NCBI GenBank assembly: GCA_032622095.1
Contig: CP136065.1
Span: 39,249,503-39,313,502, forward strand
From: Siphonodentalium dalli
Taxonomy: Eukaryota; Mollusca; Scaphopoda; Gadilida; Siphonodentaliidae
DNA length: 64,000 bases
Direction: 5' to 3'
Under the pieces are notes generated by a model. It saw nothing but the letters and a program-made list of their open reading frames with translations, was not told where the DNA came from and ran no database searches. This document shows positions 11,844 to 25,084 of this stretch, piece by piece (the stretch's first letter is position 1; each line of letters opens with the position of its first letter). A program made the translations under genes and the position numbers.

Positions 11844-11990
11844 AGGATATTACTTGGTTGGTTTGATATTAGGCCCCATATCATCCCGAGGTAACCTCAT
11901 ATTAGCCTGAGACCGAAGGCCGAAGACTGAAACGAGGTTATCGATGGTTGATATCAGGACTATACTATCAAACCAACCAATTAATATCCT
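11844..11990. mobile_element. 147-bp foldback MITE-like element
   Basis: Arms 11844-11868 and 11966-11990 are inverted repeats of 25 bp (AGGATATTA-C/A-TTGGTTGGTTTGATA) with one mismatch. Between them is a GC-richer centre containing AGACCGAAGGCCGAAGACTG. There is no coding capacity. It is nested inside the 4.25-kb element, so it is either a later insertion or part of it. Confidence 0.7.
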
Positions 11991-11999
11991 AATTATTAA

Positions 12000-14900
12000 T
12001 TAGATTGCCTCTTAGTGCCTTAGTAACTGACAACTCTTTCATATGAGTGACGTCACCAAATCGATATCTACACGTTATTTAGTAGTGTAGTAGATAAATT
12101 ATCGCATGTCGTGAAAACTATATTACTCGGATGTGTGATAAAATGATATTACTCGGTTTAAGGGCAAATTGAAGCGATATTCACATAGTTCGATAACAGG
12201 CCGTTCTGGACAAAAATGTCATATCTAATTAATAAGGCAAAGTATTATCAGGTTTGGCGAATCCTACGTTCAACTATTATAGTTATATTCAAGTGGTATT
12301 GTTAAATTTGTACATCGAATGCACCTCCAGAACTTTGACCTGTAGCACCTAAACCGCGGAATGGGGAGGGGCTGCACGAATTCAATATAGCCGCGACTCA
12401 GTGATCTCGCTTATACACAGTCATGTTGCAATCTCAACAATACGGCAGCAAATGAACGTTATCCATATACAATTCTGTTCAGCCTTTTGCGCAAGCTTTT
12501 TTATTCAATAATCGCACAACTAAGCCTTTCTAAGTGACATTACAGATGGTCTATCTCTGTGTAAACATGTGTTATATAGTCACCGGGGTATAAAATATTA
12601 GATATGATCAAAGATCCCTGTCAAGAAATTCTTCTATCGATTAATATTGATTATATTTCGAATATGTTCTGGACTAAAAACGTGTGGTCGTTTAGCTAAC
12701 GAACAACAGTGGTTATACTGTTAACAGAGATCAGAAATTTTATTGTGTAATTTTGTCACAAATAAACGTTAATTAGACTGATTATCGCTTATAACTATGC
12801 AATAAAACAATACAAACATTAAATCTGGGTCAGTTGACGTTCGGAGCATAGCTATGGGAACACCCTAAATATATCTATCGATATGCGGTATCACCCGGTA
12901 TGGCCTGAATGGTCCGTTCTAAAATAGAACAATAAAGTGTCCCATCAAATCATCTCATTTTATAATAAATTATTCGAAATAAAATCAATATTAATTGATA
13001 GAAGCGTTTTCGGACACTGGTCTTCAATTAATATATATTATTTTATACCAATACAATTGCAATATCTATACCAATGCGAGTGCTAATTGACTAAATGCTA
13101 AATGCTAAATGACATTTGGCACCATGATTAATCATTCAAATGCACGGAGAAACAAACATGCATGGTACCGGTACCATCTTCTGCGACGCTGTTTGGTTCA
13201 TTTTTGTAAAATACGTTATGTTCGTTATGCACCTTCTATCAAATTCACGAAACGGCGATATCCACATTCAACTCTTATCGATAATTATAACTATACTTAT
13301 TCATTTCAGGATGTGCCAGACCTGGTTACAGAGTTTCGAAATATAAATTCATTTGGTCCAAAATTATATCAAAGTTCTGATATACTTACGAATACCCGAA
13401 TGCCAAATAGTTAGAATGATATCATTGAACAAGTTTCCCCCTAACTTTGACTTAGTTGGCTTTTTTAGGAGTCCGCAGATATCTTTGACGGTGTAGACAA
13501 TATATTCGTCATATTAACAATAACATCTATCCCTTGCCTCTTTCTTTTTTTTAGGACGTCAGTGTTTTTCTGCGTTATCGGTGTAGGGTGCGGTGAAATT
13601 ATACACGCCCTTAATCTCTTTCTGCGAGGTGTGCATATGGCAGTCCTGATCTTTATGCATACTAGTTTACATCTTTTAGTTCTGTTGAGCGACAGGTTTG
13701 ACTGTATGTTCCTTGGATGCATTTCAGACTATATTCTAGAGGAAATTTTCGCCTAAGAGGCCCGAAATGTCAATTATTACCGCCACCATCGGACGGTTTT
13801 CGTTTGCCCGACTTTTCGCCTTGGATTACAGGAATTGAATTTATCATTGGTGGGAAATGTTCAGATACCAAGTTCAACAAACGACCTATGGTAATTTTGT
13901 TATTGAATAAAATGGTGTGGAATGTATATGTGAACGAACGTGCAACAATTGTAACGCTGATCTGTGGTGAGGAGTCAAATGTACCGTTGGGTCGTGGTGA
14001 TATAAGAGGCAGCAGCAGCCAGATACTTCAGACCGAATATGTGTTGATATTGCACCGATAGTTTGAGTTTCCGCCATTCTTTATAGTATAATATAATTAT
14101 TTCGTTTGAGATATATAGATTAGAATATGTTCTTAAAGTTTCGATTGTGACGTGGACTTTTCCACCTATTGGGAAACGTGGGGTATTAGGTGGATAACTA
14201 CAACTAGAGGGGTACAATTGGAGTATTTACACTTGTGAATTATTATCTGCGAGGTGAAATTGGAAATTACAACTTTGACCATCTCCCCTTGCCGAAAAAA
14301 GACCAACAATCAGTGCCTCGAAAAACAAGTATCGGTCTCGATTGTGCTCCATAACAATTAAGTTTTTTCTGGACACAATAAGGTTTGGATTGCATGATAA
14401 TACTGTTTCACAAATTATTTTTGTATATAACGGGGAATTCGTTCCTTTGTTTCTATTGTAAGTAGATATAATAGATCGTAAAAATGTATCTGTTCCATTT
14501 GTAGGCTATCCCTGTTATATTGTCCGATAGTAGAATCGTGCATTGCTCGTAGGCGTTCTCGGCTTTGTTCCAAATGAATAAAGCTAGTTGATATTATATT
14601 ACTGTGTGGGCGTTATCATGCCTCGTATGTTGGCCGAGCGTTACCAATAGTGCATTTGAAGGCACAGAGAGGGGATAGATGCGCAAATTTGCAAGCTATA
14701 TTTAGAAAATAATGCAGGAATGTTTCTCAATTTTTGTCTATTATACCAGATGGACAAATGCTCTAAATAAAGCTCAGATGCTTCTTACTGGTGAAATTGG
14801 GATAAATGTGTTGGCGTTATCAATAAAAGCCCCAGCGCGAAAATGGGTGAAAAGTAAGAGATTGAAATTTGTGCGAGGCATCAGCTTTATACGGGACTAT

Positions 14901-15000
14901 ATTTCTATAAGCGGCTTTGTTCAATGGACTCAAGAAATATATAGTTCTTCTTTCGCTATTATGGCACAACAAGAATATTTGTTGCTTTCGAGAAATAAGC
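12000..15000. other. Interior of 4.25-kb element, no gene recognised
   Basis: Several short ORFs occur (13109-13414, 13717-14061, 14712-15077). The last runs into the right terminal inverted repeat. None shows a family motif I recognise and none has a paralogue elsewhere in the window. Pyrimidine-tract acceptors occur before 13310 and 13553, so spliced remnants are possible but cannot be demonstrated. Confidence 0.35.
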
Positions 15001-15726
15001 ATCGGAAGCGAGAATTAGCTATTTGTTATGAGTGTTTCGTTACCCATCACGTGACCGAGTTTAGTGGCCCTGTATAGACAGTCAAAATACAAAAAAGTTA
15101 AAACGAAAATAGGCCTATTTAGCTGTAACATGTACAGCGGACAGCACACTTTTGTATTTGAGCGTGTGAATCGGCCATTTATTCTATATCCAGACATTGT
15201 ATGCTGGTGAAATGTGCTAACGTTATACATCTTACCAACTGAGCCACCATGGGTTCCAATCGGTCATATAGTCTATATTAGGTGAGGGGGTTGATTTCCA
15301 TGCCCTTCAACCTCAACAACTGAGTACTGGCCTTATATATGAAGTCAACACTGTCTGTGTGGATCTATTCAATTTGCGATGTGACTGGTGTGTGAACTGG
15401 GATAGCGTCCTGATTTTGATTGTGCCATGTGTTTTAAATTCTTGTTCCCCACTCAAGTCAGAAAGACTCTGCGCCGCATTACAGATCATATTATTGACAA
15501 TATGCAAATTTCAAAAAAACTCAACTCTCATAAGAATTTGAATTATCTTTGTGTTGGAATTATCCAGGTGAGTCATGGCAGGACAAAACTCCAGGATACA
15601 AGGTTGGAATTGTTGGTTTTTAAATTTTTGGGAGACACCACCCCGGGAATGCATATATATTGTCCATTCAGATTTCGGACACTCACCCCTCCAACCCACG
15701 TTTGTTTTCCTATGGCAATTTGGGGA

Positions 15727-15744
15727 CCCCCCCCCCCCCCCCCC
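15727..15744. repeat. Poly-C homopolymer tract
   Basis: About 18 consecutive C between GGGGA and ACAAG. The paralogous sequence near 38970 also has a C-run, which is shorter and followed by ACCACACACG. Length here is prone to sequencing error. Confidence 0.8.
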
Positions 15745-16011
15745 CACAAGTTTTATGAAAAGCCGTGAAAATAGCAGGATAAGACAGACGGAGGGTGTGA
15801 AATGTTTTAAATGACCATCCGGTAAGCTTAATGAAAAGTACCAGACATCTCAGTAAATCATAAAACACTCATTAACTAAACTTGTCAATAAGATGCAGAA
15901 TCCATACAAGATCTGATTCTAATTGTTCGTCCATTGAAAGTCTTAGCGACTATTTAGATATAAATATAGGATTAAGAAAAAGATATACCATTGAACCTCA
16001 GTCATGTGGTC

Positions 16012-16500
16012 TTATGTGCTCCCACATTAAAAGCTTCCCAAAATATTAATGATCTCACAATTCATTCACTATTGCATATCAAAGTTTCAATATATCTAGA
16101 TTATGCTGAATTGGGAGAAAAAACCATTAGCTGAAGCACAAACATTCTTGTTAGATATCCACACACTATTGAGAGATTAAATTAGGATAGTTGCATGGTG
16201 ATAAAATGTTCACTACTATCAGTAGACGAATTTCCTCTTTTAAGAGAAACAACAATCCATTTGGGGGGGGGGGGGGGGGTGGGGGGGGTTGAATGTCATT
16301 GTCGTTGGTGACCTATTCCAGTTACCGTCTGTTTAATCTAATTTGGTTTTACAAATACTATTCTTTGGGAATTATTCACGCCATTGTTTTTCACAACAAA
16401 TAGGAGGCAATCTGAAGATATTTTTGTTGCCAGTATTCTCAATAGAGCAGGCTATGGCCTCTTGCTGGACCTCAATTTTAAAGTCAAGAACGCTCCACAA
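16012..16500 (+). pseudogene. PIF1-type DNA helicase remnant, copy 1
   Basis: Several frame-shifted pieces read as consecutive PIF1/Helitron-helicase motifs. 16012-16134 is open for 40 codons with LCAPT, then INDLTIHSLLHI and YLDYAELG, matching the family's APTGKAA..INGxTIHSxL region. 16286-16336 reads GGLNVIVVGDLFQLPSV and then stops (helicase motif III region, GDxxQLPPV). From 16390, the pieces RRQSEDIF and ILNRAGYG correspond to the family's MRQ..D..F..LNR stretch. The Walker B part is destroyed (stops near 16163-16175), no Walker A is visible, and a ~27-nt poly-G tract sits on the Gly-Gly codons. It is non-functional. It could descend from a Helitron RepHel protein or a PIF1-like host gene; the flanks do not decide. 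Confidence 0.8.
16262..16290. repeat. Poly-G tract inside the helicase remnant
   Basis: About 27 G with a single interrupting T. In block X copy 2 the same position (39580-39625) reads TTTGGCGGGG, then about 45 bp of unrelated GC-rich sequence, then TTGAATGTC. The two copies have therefore changed differently at the same Gly-Gly codons. Confidence 0.8.
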
Positions 16501-19500
16501 CCATGGTAACATCACTATTATTCTTATCAATCCAAATTTTCAAATACATGATCACAAATCTTTATGTCAACAGTACAAACCACCACAGGCTAAAACCAAA
16601 GCACATTTATAACCATATAGTTCTGAAATTTTAGAACCTTAATTCCAATAACGTCTAGAAGGAACATATCACATTTTAACTTCAAATTAGTTCGTTCTCC
16701 AACCAAATGTTAAACGTAAAATTAACATACAGGCTATACAGTGTCATTATAACTGCCATTATATTGATAGAGGGTCGTTATTAACAACAGTACCCATTCC
16801 TCAGTTAACTATAACATGGACCCCATTAACATACCGTTCTATCTATGTGTATCAATATATCACCCCTATGACCATGGGCATGATTGTGTCAATTTTGTCT
16901 TTGCAAAATGTAACTTTGATTTAAATTTACCAAACACAATAAAATATAGCTCAATAATTCTATGTCAAATAGTTCATGGGTGATCTGACGCATGCATCTT
17001 AGTTTTCTTGTATTAAATGTTGTATTATTATGCATAACAGTCCCAGATGCACATTAATTTTATTATATATATTATATTTTATTATATATATATTCTACTT
17101 TATTATATATATATTCTATTTTATTATATAGCCAGTGAGTGGCTTGAGTTCACGACCGGTATCAACTTAGTTTGTTTACACCAGGTGTGCTACGCGTCAC
17201 GTGGGAGTTGTGCAATCCGCTTATGTCAATTAAATTGATTACGTCTTGTACATGAAATTTCGTAATTTAATTTCGTAACTCAACTTAAGGCTGAAGCCAT
17301 AAATTAAATTTATAACTTAAATGGAGTCATAAATTATATTTATATTAAATAATTACATTTGATTTTAAGATAACCTGTTAACCTGAACGTTTACAGAAGA
17401 CATCTTCAAGTTCGACTCAAATGAATTATTTCCCTTTATATATTATCGATATGATATCGTTATTATTACTAGGAATTTATTGAAATTAGCATACAGTGTC
17501 CCTTTAAAGGCTGTATATCGGTATGTCATCTCTGTATCGGTATATTAAATTAACTCTCATCCATCCTTCCAATTGTTTACTTTAAACGCGCATTGTCCGT
17601 TAAGATAGTGTATATTTCAACTGTCCTCAATGTATGAGACACAAAACGTGTCATCTAAATGAATAACCATAAAATATATATACCATATATATCTATGACA
17701 GGCACGCGAGTCACAAATCTGAGTCATACCTAAATATAGAGTCGCGCGATGACGAAACGAAACCGAAACAGATTGGGAAGCAGCTTGTCGGGGAATTACC
17801 CAGAATTGATTTTGTTCTTCCGTAAATACGTTGCATATTCTACGCGGTCATGTCCATACATGTACGCCTGATGTCGCGGGTGGATATAGTAAATGTACAT
17901 GAATAGTAATCGACCGCCAAATATACACAGCAAACTCAATTAATCGTCATCAAAATCGTGCTGTTATACAAACCTTAGTCAGCTGTTAGTGAGGTCATGC
18001 ATTAATGTTTACAAAGCGAAGTACAATCTAACGTACGCTGACCGTATTTCGTACTCGACCAGTGTGTCGACGGCCAATTGTGCAATATATATATACTGTT
18101 ATCTCTAAATGACCGATGCACATCAAATACCTTGTAAACATGCATTCCAAGTATCCCCTAATAGGGATGGAACTCTCTGAAATAGATTTTATTGCTCGAT
18201 ACTTACGTGTTTTAGTTTTATGCTTGAAAGTATTCACAGAAGGTATGAGCTCAGTGCAGCTATGAGAGATAACTCTACCTGGAGTTTAGGTATGAGCATT
18301 CAGATAAAAATACTTTAAAATTTTATGGATCCGGGGATGGAACGCTCGTGCTATTTGCCGGTAAACTCAATCGCATTGACGTCACGCGCACATTGGGTTA
18401 AGTCCATATATTCCCGAGCGCTTAACTCTCCCCACCACGCAGAAATCGCTGGCTGTTGAACCAAACAGAGCAATTTCATAAAACAAATTTCTGTAAGGCT
18501 ATACCAAATAAACATCAATAGATTACCATCACATTTTCTTAGAAAATTGGGGCGGCGAATTTTATGTTTTATCTTTAAATTACTGCGCCACATTCAGTGA
18601 TAAAACAGTCCTATATTCACGAATGCACACATTGTGCTAAACTGTATACGCATCAGTAAAATGTAATATGTGTAAATAAACATTGATAAATTATAATACA
18701 ACTATTTGTATTTTTGTTATCTACATTGATGTATGTGTTTATATTATGAAGAACGTAATGGATAAGTTACGCAAGTGAAACTGGTTCATACCAAACCACA
18801 ATATTGTTATGTATAAGACTATAATTATTCCAAATATCTCTATATTTGGTATGTGTGTAAACTGTAAACGTGCTTGAACAGACTTCAGCATTTCACACAC
18901 ATCCCATGCAAGCATCACTGACATTTGCTAAATAGGGGTAGACTCATCCATGTGGATCGTTATACGTAGCTATACTTTTTTTGGAATGACGATGAATGTA
19001 TTACTGGCCTTCAACATAGTGTCATTATCGTCTATATCATCTTTGTGATAAAGGTATACCCACATTCCACAGTTTATTGTTTTAAAGCGGGTATTAGGGA
19101 CCGTTCATAGGGTAGCCAAAACATCGGGGACCGAGGCTGGTGATAATTTACGCATTATTACAGGTCTACCATTAAATACTGGTCAATTTATAAATCATGT
19201 AGTCATTCTAGACAGGTATTGTCATCCGTTCCAATATTTGCACAACCCCCAACACCAGACAATAATAACAATGAAGACACAATGTAGCTATCGATATCTG
19301 TCTCAAATATTATCAACAATTATTTGATTACTGTTAGACAAGTATTGTATTCATAATCAAATACACCAACTGGGAAACATATTTATATTGTATTCGTAAG
19401 CATCACATTTAAAAGTATTTGAATCGCTCCTCCCTGCACATAGTCGAAATAATAACAAAACATTCCACACAAATTACTGGCTGGAAAATAAAAATACGTG

Positions 19501-19740
19501 AACAATTTCCGCATGACGGGGGACGTCCACTTTAGTATTTACTCAGATCTCATTAAGAATTGGAAAACGGTGGGGACTAACTCCATGCACACATGTTTTC
19601 TTTGTGACTACTCATACGTCTCAAGGGGTCGATATATTTCACCCCCACCCCTTGTGAACATTTTCAGCAAATGAAAATCTCATGCCGAGGGACCTGGTAA
19701 TAGGGGTTGTGTCTCAGCCCCCCACCACACACAATGTAGT
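16501..19740. other. Block X spacer including an unexpanded copy of the A-block spacer
   Basis: No gene. 17060-17140 is an AT-rich array of TTTTATTATATATATATTC-type units. From about 17300 to 18800 the sequence is homologous to the block A spacer (1130-3180) but holds only one 40-bp satellite unit (about 17507-17547) and no 136-bp or 46-bp arrays. 18800-19740 matches 41900-42950 and contains nothing recognisable. Confidence 0.6.
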
Positions 19741-19744
19741 CTCA

Positions 19745-20065
19745 TGCCAACTTTGGTTGGCTAACATCGGTTAGAAGTTAAAAACACCTGACCCAACGTC
19801 GGTTGAAAATTAAATGCCTGACACATCATCTGTTAGAAATTAAACGCCTGACACATCATCGGTTAGAAATTAAACGCCTGACACATCATCGGTTAGAAAT
19901 TAAATGCCTGACACATCATCTGTTAGAAATTAAACGCCTGACACATCATCGGTTAGAAATTAAACACCTGACCCAGCGTTGGTTGGAAATCAAACGCCTG
20001 GCACAACATATGTTAGAAATTAAACGCCTGAGACAACATCTTTGGAAATTAAACGCTCCGTTTTA
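19745..20065. repeat. 30-bp minisatellite, about 10 units
   Basis: Units read GAAATTAAACGCCTGACACA followed by TCATCGGTTA, with an exact 30-bp period. Because 30 is a multiple of 3, the array produces an artefactual repetitive frame (19803-20084). Block X copy 2 has about 15 units at 42955-43430, with CAACATAGG variants. Confidence 0.9.
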
Positions 20066-20499
20066 TGTTATCGAGGTCATGTAAATCTCTCACAAACGTC
20101 CCATCACCTGTGAGAAATCAACAGTAATCTATCGTTGTTCATTGTTAAATGATTAGTGATTGGTTAACTCATCATTTCATAGCACCGGCGATATTGTCGT
20201 TGTCACTAATCACAAAAAGATAGCAAACATTGTAACTTTTCAATATTAATTATGTGTCAACAAAGTTAACTACGACGTGACGTCCTACTTTGAACTATGT
20301 TGTTTGATAACTAACAGTCATTCAAACAACACTGATAACGGATGAATGGCGGCAGACGCTTGATCATTTTGTCAGGTATTTTTTTTGGTAGGTTTTACCC
20401 CACATCCCGTCTAATGTATAATACCCCCGACACTCGTGTAACATCGGGTGCACTTGGAAGTTTGGACGTGGACACTCTCCCTTAAAATGAAAAAGTACC

Positions 20500-21140
20500 T
20501 TTATAAAAACACTCAGGTAAACCATGGTGAAAAACACTCTGCTATTTCATCTGGTGATTGGAAGAGGTAAAATTATATAATTTTATCAGGTTGTTACTCT
20601 GGCAAAATATGTCAAGTGCATCGCCACCATATTATACGCACACATGTAGACCTACCAATGTTTTTTTTTACTTTACTGAAGTGGACCCATTTCACGAATG
20701 TACTATAGTAGTATATTACTGGGATTTAAGCGTGTGTGTGATGGTTCTATAGTAATTCTACTAGGTTAATTTACCTCGATATTAATTACCACGGTATAGC
20801 ACTTTGGTACTTTTTTGGTAGCATTAAAATTTGCTATTGTGAAATAGAGTTATCGCTCATGTCCGTGTGACAATACTCTGGTAAAAACCAGGTAAACCAC
20901 GCTTTACATGGCTCTACTCTGGTAAAATTTCGACTGTCGGATAAACAATGGTATGCTCTGGTAAAAGCCATGTAAAGTCCATGTAAAATGACATAACTTT
21001 GTAAATTCCAATTAAAGGCACGATGTACCCCACTTAAATTATACTCTGGTAACTCATGGCGTATTACCATTACATACACAACATTAACAACATGGGAGAC
21101 TATGTACCATCAATTTTTAAATTGATTGGAATCCACCTAT
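20500..21140. other. Region with dispersed CTCTGGTAAA motifs, unique to block X copy 1
   Basis: ACTCTGGTAAA or close variants recur at irregular spacing (about 20575, 20875, 20922, 20954 and 21043), often followed by a CCATGTAAA-like piece. The paralogous block X copy 2 lacks this stretch. No ORF is convincing. It may be a local degenerate repeat or an inserted non-autonomous element. Confidence 0.45.
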
Positions 21141-21444
21141 CAGGGTTATTTCTAGTGTGGACTTAAATATACAAAACAACAATAAACACAACCCTACCCA
21201 TCTAAATTATTGTCGCTGCATTGTTGAAATACGTTTTTCAGTATCAGTGTAGACTTGAATCAAGTCTGAACTGCACCAAAGACAACATACCAGACTTTAG
21301 TCTAGAAATAACACAAACACTCATACTATCATTCCCCTGGTATTACTTGTATATTATTGTATGGTATTACCTCAACTCATTCGAAATCACAGGGTGTGTT
21401 ATTAGCTGCCATATAACATTAATATGAAAGTGTCAATGACACTG

Positions 21445-22336
21445 TAGCTCAACTTAGGTATGGGAATAATTTAATGGTTGACAGTAAATGGAGGAATAGG
21501 AAAGGTGCTAATTGAATTGTCTAAGTAAGACTAGATGTACATGTCAATATCAACATTCATGACAGGTTTCATAATGATCGGATCAGGGATGTGGTGATTA
21601 TGGTGTGCCAAAGGATTTATTGATGCAAAGAGAAAATTCTAAAATAGTCACCGGCAGCCATGTTTTTTTTCCGAATTACCCCAAAATGACCTGTTCCCAT
21701 CTACAGCCTTTACAAATCTCATAATGATCTGATCAAATGTACGACCTGTAGCCCATGCCAAAGGATTTAGTCATGCAAAGAGTAAAATCCAAGATGGCTG
21801 CTGGCGGCCATATTTTTTGGCCGAACGACCCCAAAATTACTCAATCCCATCTACATGTCATTGTTAACATCCATGACAAATTTCATGAAGTTCTGACCAA
21901 GGCTACAACCTGTAGCCCGCGCCAAAGAATTTAGTCATGCAAAGAGTAAAATCCAAGACGGCTGCTGGCGGCCATGTTTTTTGGCTGAACGATCCCGAAA
22001 TCACTCATTCCCATCTAAGTGTCAATATTAACATCCATGACAAATTTCATGATGATCAGACGAACAGTACGACCTGTAGCCCGCGCCAATGGATTGAATT
22101 TTGAAATCCAAGATGGCCACCAGTGGCCATGTTTTTTGGCCGAATGACCCCAAAATGACTCGTTCCCTCTACATGTCAATGTCAACATTCATGACAAATT
22201 TCATAAAGATCAGACCAAAGGTACGACCTGTAGCCCGTGCCAAAGGAAATTGTTGACGGACACACGACACACGCACACACGGACGACGGACGCCAAACCA
22301 TGGCAATAGCTCAAACTTACAAAGTAAGTTGAGCTA
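21445..22336. mobile_element. Inverted-repeat-ended non-autonomous element, copy 2
   Basis: Paralogue of the element at 100-983, with the same TAGCTCAACTTA / TAAGTTGAGCTA ends and the same degenerate ~160-bp inner units. It inserted before the A-block duplication that produced copies 1 and 2, and it is absent from the third start of block A near 50231. Confidence 0.75.
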
Positions 22337-22615
22337 ACTAGGGGATGTAGAATTCATTTATTCACAAAACTAGAAACCAACCCATATAGAAAGCACCATG
22401 GTTGTAGTGCCATTTTTATTCATTCTGCGCACAGCATAACATATTAAACAGTTAGATGTATATTAAATTATTAGATTTGATTTTAAGATAACATGTTAAC
22501 CTGAACGTTTACAGAAGACATCGTCCACTCAAATGAATTATTCCCCTTTATATATTATCGATATTAGATCGTGATTATTACCGGGAATTTATTGAAATTG
22601 GCGTACAGTGTGACT

Positions 22616-23817
22616 TTAAAGGCTGTAGATCGGTATATCATCTATGTACCGGTATCTTAAGGCGGTAGATCGGTATATCATCTCTGTATCGGTATCTTAA
22701 TGCTGTAGATCGGTATATCATCTCTGTATCGGTATCTTAATGCTGTAGATCGGTATATCATCTCTGTATCGGTATCTTAAGGCTGTAGATCGGTATGTCA
22801 TCTCTGTACCGGTATCTTAAGGCTGCAGATCGGTATATCATCTCTGTACCGGTATCTTAAGGCTGTATATCGGTATATCATATCTGTAGCGGTATCTTAA
22901 GGCTGTAGATCGGTATATCATATCTGTACCATATCTTAAGGCTGCAGATCGGTATGTCATCTCTGTACCGGTATCTTAAGGCTGCAGATCGGTATATCAT
23001 CTCTGTACCGGTATCTTAAGGCTGTATGTCGGTATATCATCTCTTTACCGGTATCTTAAGGCTGTATTTCGGTATATCATCTCTGTACCGGTATCTTAAG
23101 GCTGTAGATCGGTATGCCATCTCTGTACCGGTATCTTAAGGCTGCAGATCGGTATATCATCTCTGTACCGGTATCTTAAGGCTGTATGTCGGTATATCAT
23201 CTCTGTACCGGTATCTTAAGGCTGTATGTCGGTATATCATCTCTGTACCGATATCTTAAGCTATATGTCGGTATATCATCTCTGTACCGAGAGCTTAAGG
23301 CTATATGTCGGTATATCATCTATTTACCGGTATCTTAAGGTTGTATATCGGTATGTCATCTCTGTACCGGTATCTTAAGGCTGCAGATCGGTATATAATC
23401 TCTGTACCGGTATCTTAAGGCTGTATGTCGGTATATCATCTCTGTACCGGTATATTAAGGCTGTATGTCGGTATATCATCTCTTTACCGGTATCTTAAGG
23501 CTGTATATCGGTATATCATCTCTGTACCGGTATCTTAAGGCTGTATATCGTTATATCATCTCTGTACCGGTATCTTAAGGCTGCAGATCGGTATATCATC
23601 TCTGTACCGGTATCTTAAGGCTGTAGATCGGTATATCATCTCTGTACCGGTATCTTAAGGCTGTAGATCGGTATATCATCTCTGTACCGATATCTTAAGG
23701 CTGTATATCGTTATATCATATCTGTACCGGTATCTTAAGGCGGTATATCGTTATATCATCTCTGTACCGGTATCTTAAGGCTGTAGATCGGTTAATCATC
23801 TCTGTACCGGTATCTTA
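22616..23817. repeat. 40-bp minisatellite, about 30 units
   Basis: Same monomer and phase as 1262-1908 but almost twice as many units. Multi-unit runs (for example GTAGATCGG-GCAGATCGG-GTATGTCGG order) recur within the array, suggesting that growth was by duplication of blocks of several units rather than single units. Confidence 0.95.
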
Positions 23818-25084
23818 TATTAGCTCTTATCCATCCTTCCAATAATTTAACCTTAAACGATCATTGACCATTAAGAAAGTATATATTTCAACAACATGTA
23901 CTGCGTGTTTGAGACAAAAAACGTTTCTCCGAATAACCATTAAATATATATATGACAGTCACACGAGTCATACCTAAATATAGAGTCATGCCTAAATATA
24001 GAGTCGCACGATGACGAAACGAACCCGAAACAGATTGTGGAGCAGCTTGTCGGGGAATTACCCAGAATCTATTTTGTACTTCCGTAAATACGTTGCATAT
24101 TCTACGCCGTTATGTCTATACATGTACGCCTGATATCGCGGGTGGATATATACATGTATATTAAATGTATATGAATAGTAATCGACCGCCAAATATACAC
24201 AACACACTCAATTCATCGCCATCAAAGTCGTGCTGTTATATAAACCTTAGTGAGGACAAAGCGAATTACAATATAACGTACGCTGACCTTATTGCGTACT
24301 CGAATGGCTAATTGTGCAATATAATTTTCTCTCTAAACGACAGCTGCGCATCAAATACCTCGTAAACATGCATTCCAAGTATCCCCTAATAGGGATGGAA
24401 CTCTCTGAAATAGATTTTATTGTCTGACACTTACGTGTTTTAGTTTTATGTTTGAAAGTATTCACAGAAGGTATACACTCAGTTGATCTAAGTATAATAG
24501 CTATATGAGATAACTCTACCTGGAGTTTGGGTATGAGTATTCACACCAATCGATTGTATAACACAATGAGTATTCAGATAAAAATACTTTAAAACTTTAT
24601 GGATCCGGGGATGGAACGCTCGTACCTTTTTCCGGTAAACTTAATCGGATTGATGCGATGAACAGTTTTGACTGGTTAAAGTCCATGTATTCCCGAGGGA
24701 TGGCTAAGCTCTCCCCACCATGCAGTAATCGCTGTCGGCTGAACTAAACAGATCAATTTCATAAAACAAATTTGTGTACGGCTATACCAAATAAACACCA
24801 ATAGATTATCATCACATTTTATTGGAAAATTGAGGCGCAGGATTTTATGTTTTATCATTTATATACTGCATGTGCCCCATTCAGTTTCCGTCCTACATAT
24901 AAACGAATACATACATTGTGCTAAGTTGAAGAAATATATGCATCAGTACAATGTAATAGTGTGTAAATAAACAGGGATCATTCAAGTGTTTGTATATTTG
25001 TCGCCTGCGTGGCTATATGGGTATATATATGTATATAAAGAAAGTTATGGACAAGTTATTTCAGGTGAAGCTAGTTCATACAAA
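23818..25084. other. Conserved intergenic spacer of block A copy 2, no gene seen
   Basis: Homologous to 1909-3204, with small indels that break the short ORFs present in the other copy. Nothing coding or structured was identified. Confidence 0.55.

Larger units (their letters stand above)
10823..15072. mobile_element. 4.25-kb DNA transposon-like element with 25-bp terminal inverted repeats
   Basis: The left end CAGGGCCACC..GGTCACGTG (10823-10847) and right end CACGTGACC..GGCCCTG (15048-15072) are inverted repeats matching at 24 of 25 positions. TATAG flanks both sides (10818-10822 and 15073-15077). The paralogous place in block X copy 2 has one TATAG (38114-38118) and no element, supporting insertion with a 5-bp target duplication. 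The interior is AT-rich, and no long transposase frame or catalytic motif was recognised, so it is either a decayed autonomous element or a non-autonomous one. A short foldback element lies inside (11844-11990). Superfamily is not assigned: the CAGGG end is hAT-like, but the apparent target duplication is not 8 bp. Confidence 0.8.
8096..21346. repeat. Segmental duplication block X, copy 1
   Basis: Similarity to 36115-44230 begins near CAATCCGAATCCAAAATCAA (8108; variant at 36135) and continues collinearly through 9390-10822 (36655-38118), 15145-20490 (38262-44220) and the 30-bp array. Copy 1 is enlarged by a repeat insertion (about 8510-9350), a 4.25-kb element (10823-15072) and about 0.65 kb at 20500-21140. 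Its last 200 bp (21150-21346) match 49985-50155 instead, because copy 2 is split there by younger insertions. Confidence 0.85.

Noticed and set aside
17060-17140. AT-rich stretch as a TATA promoter or replication origin
   Set aside because: It is a simple tandem TATATA/TTTTATT microsatellite next to no supported gene.
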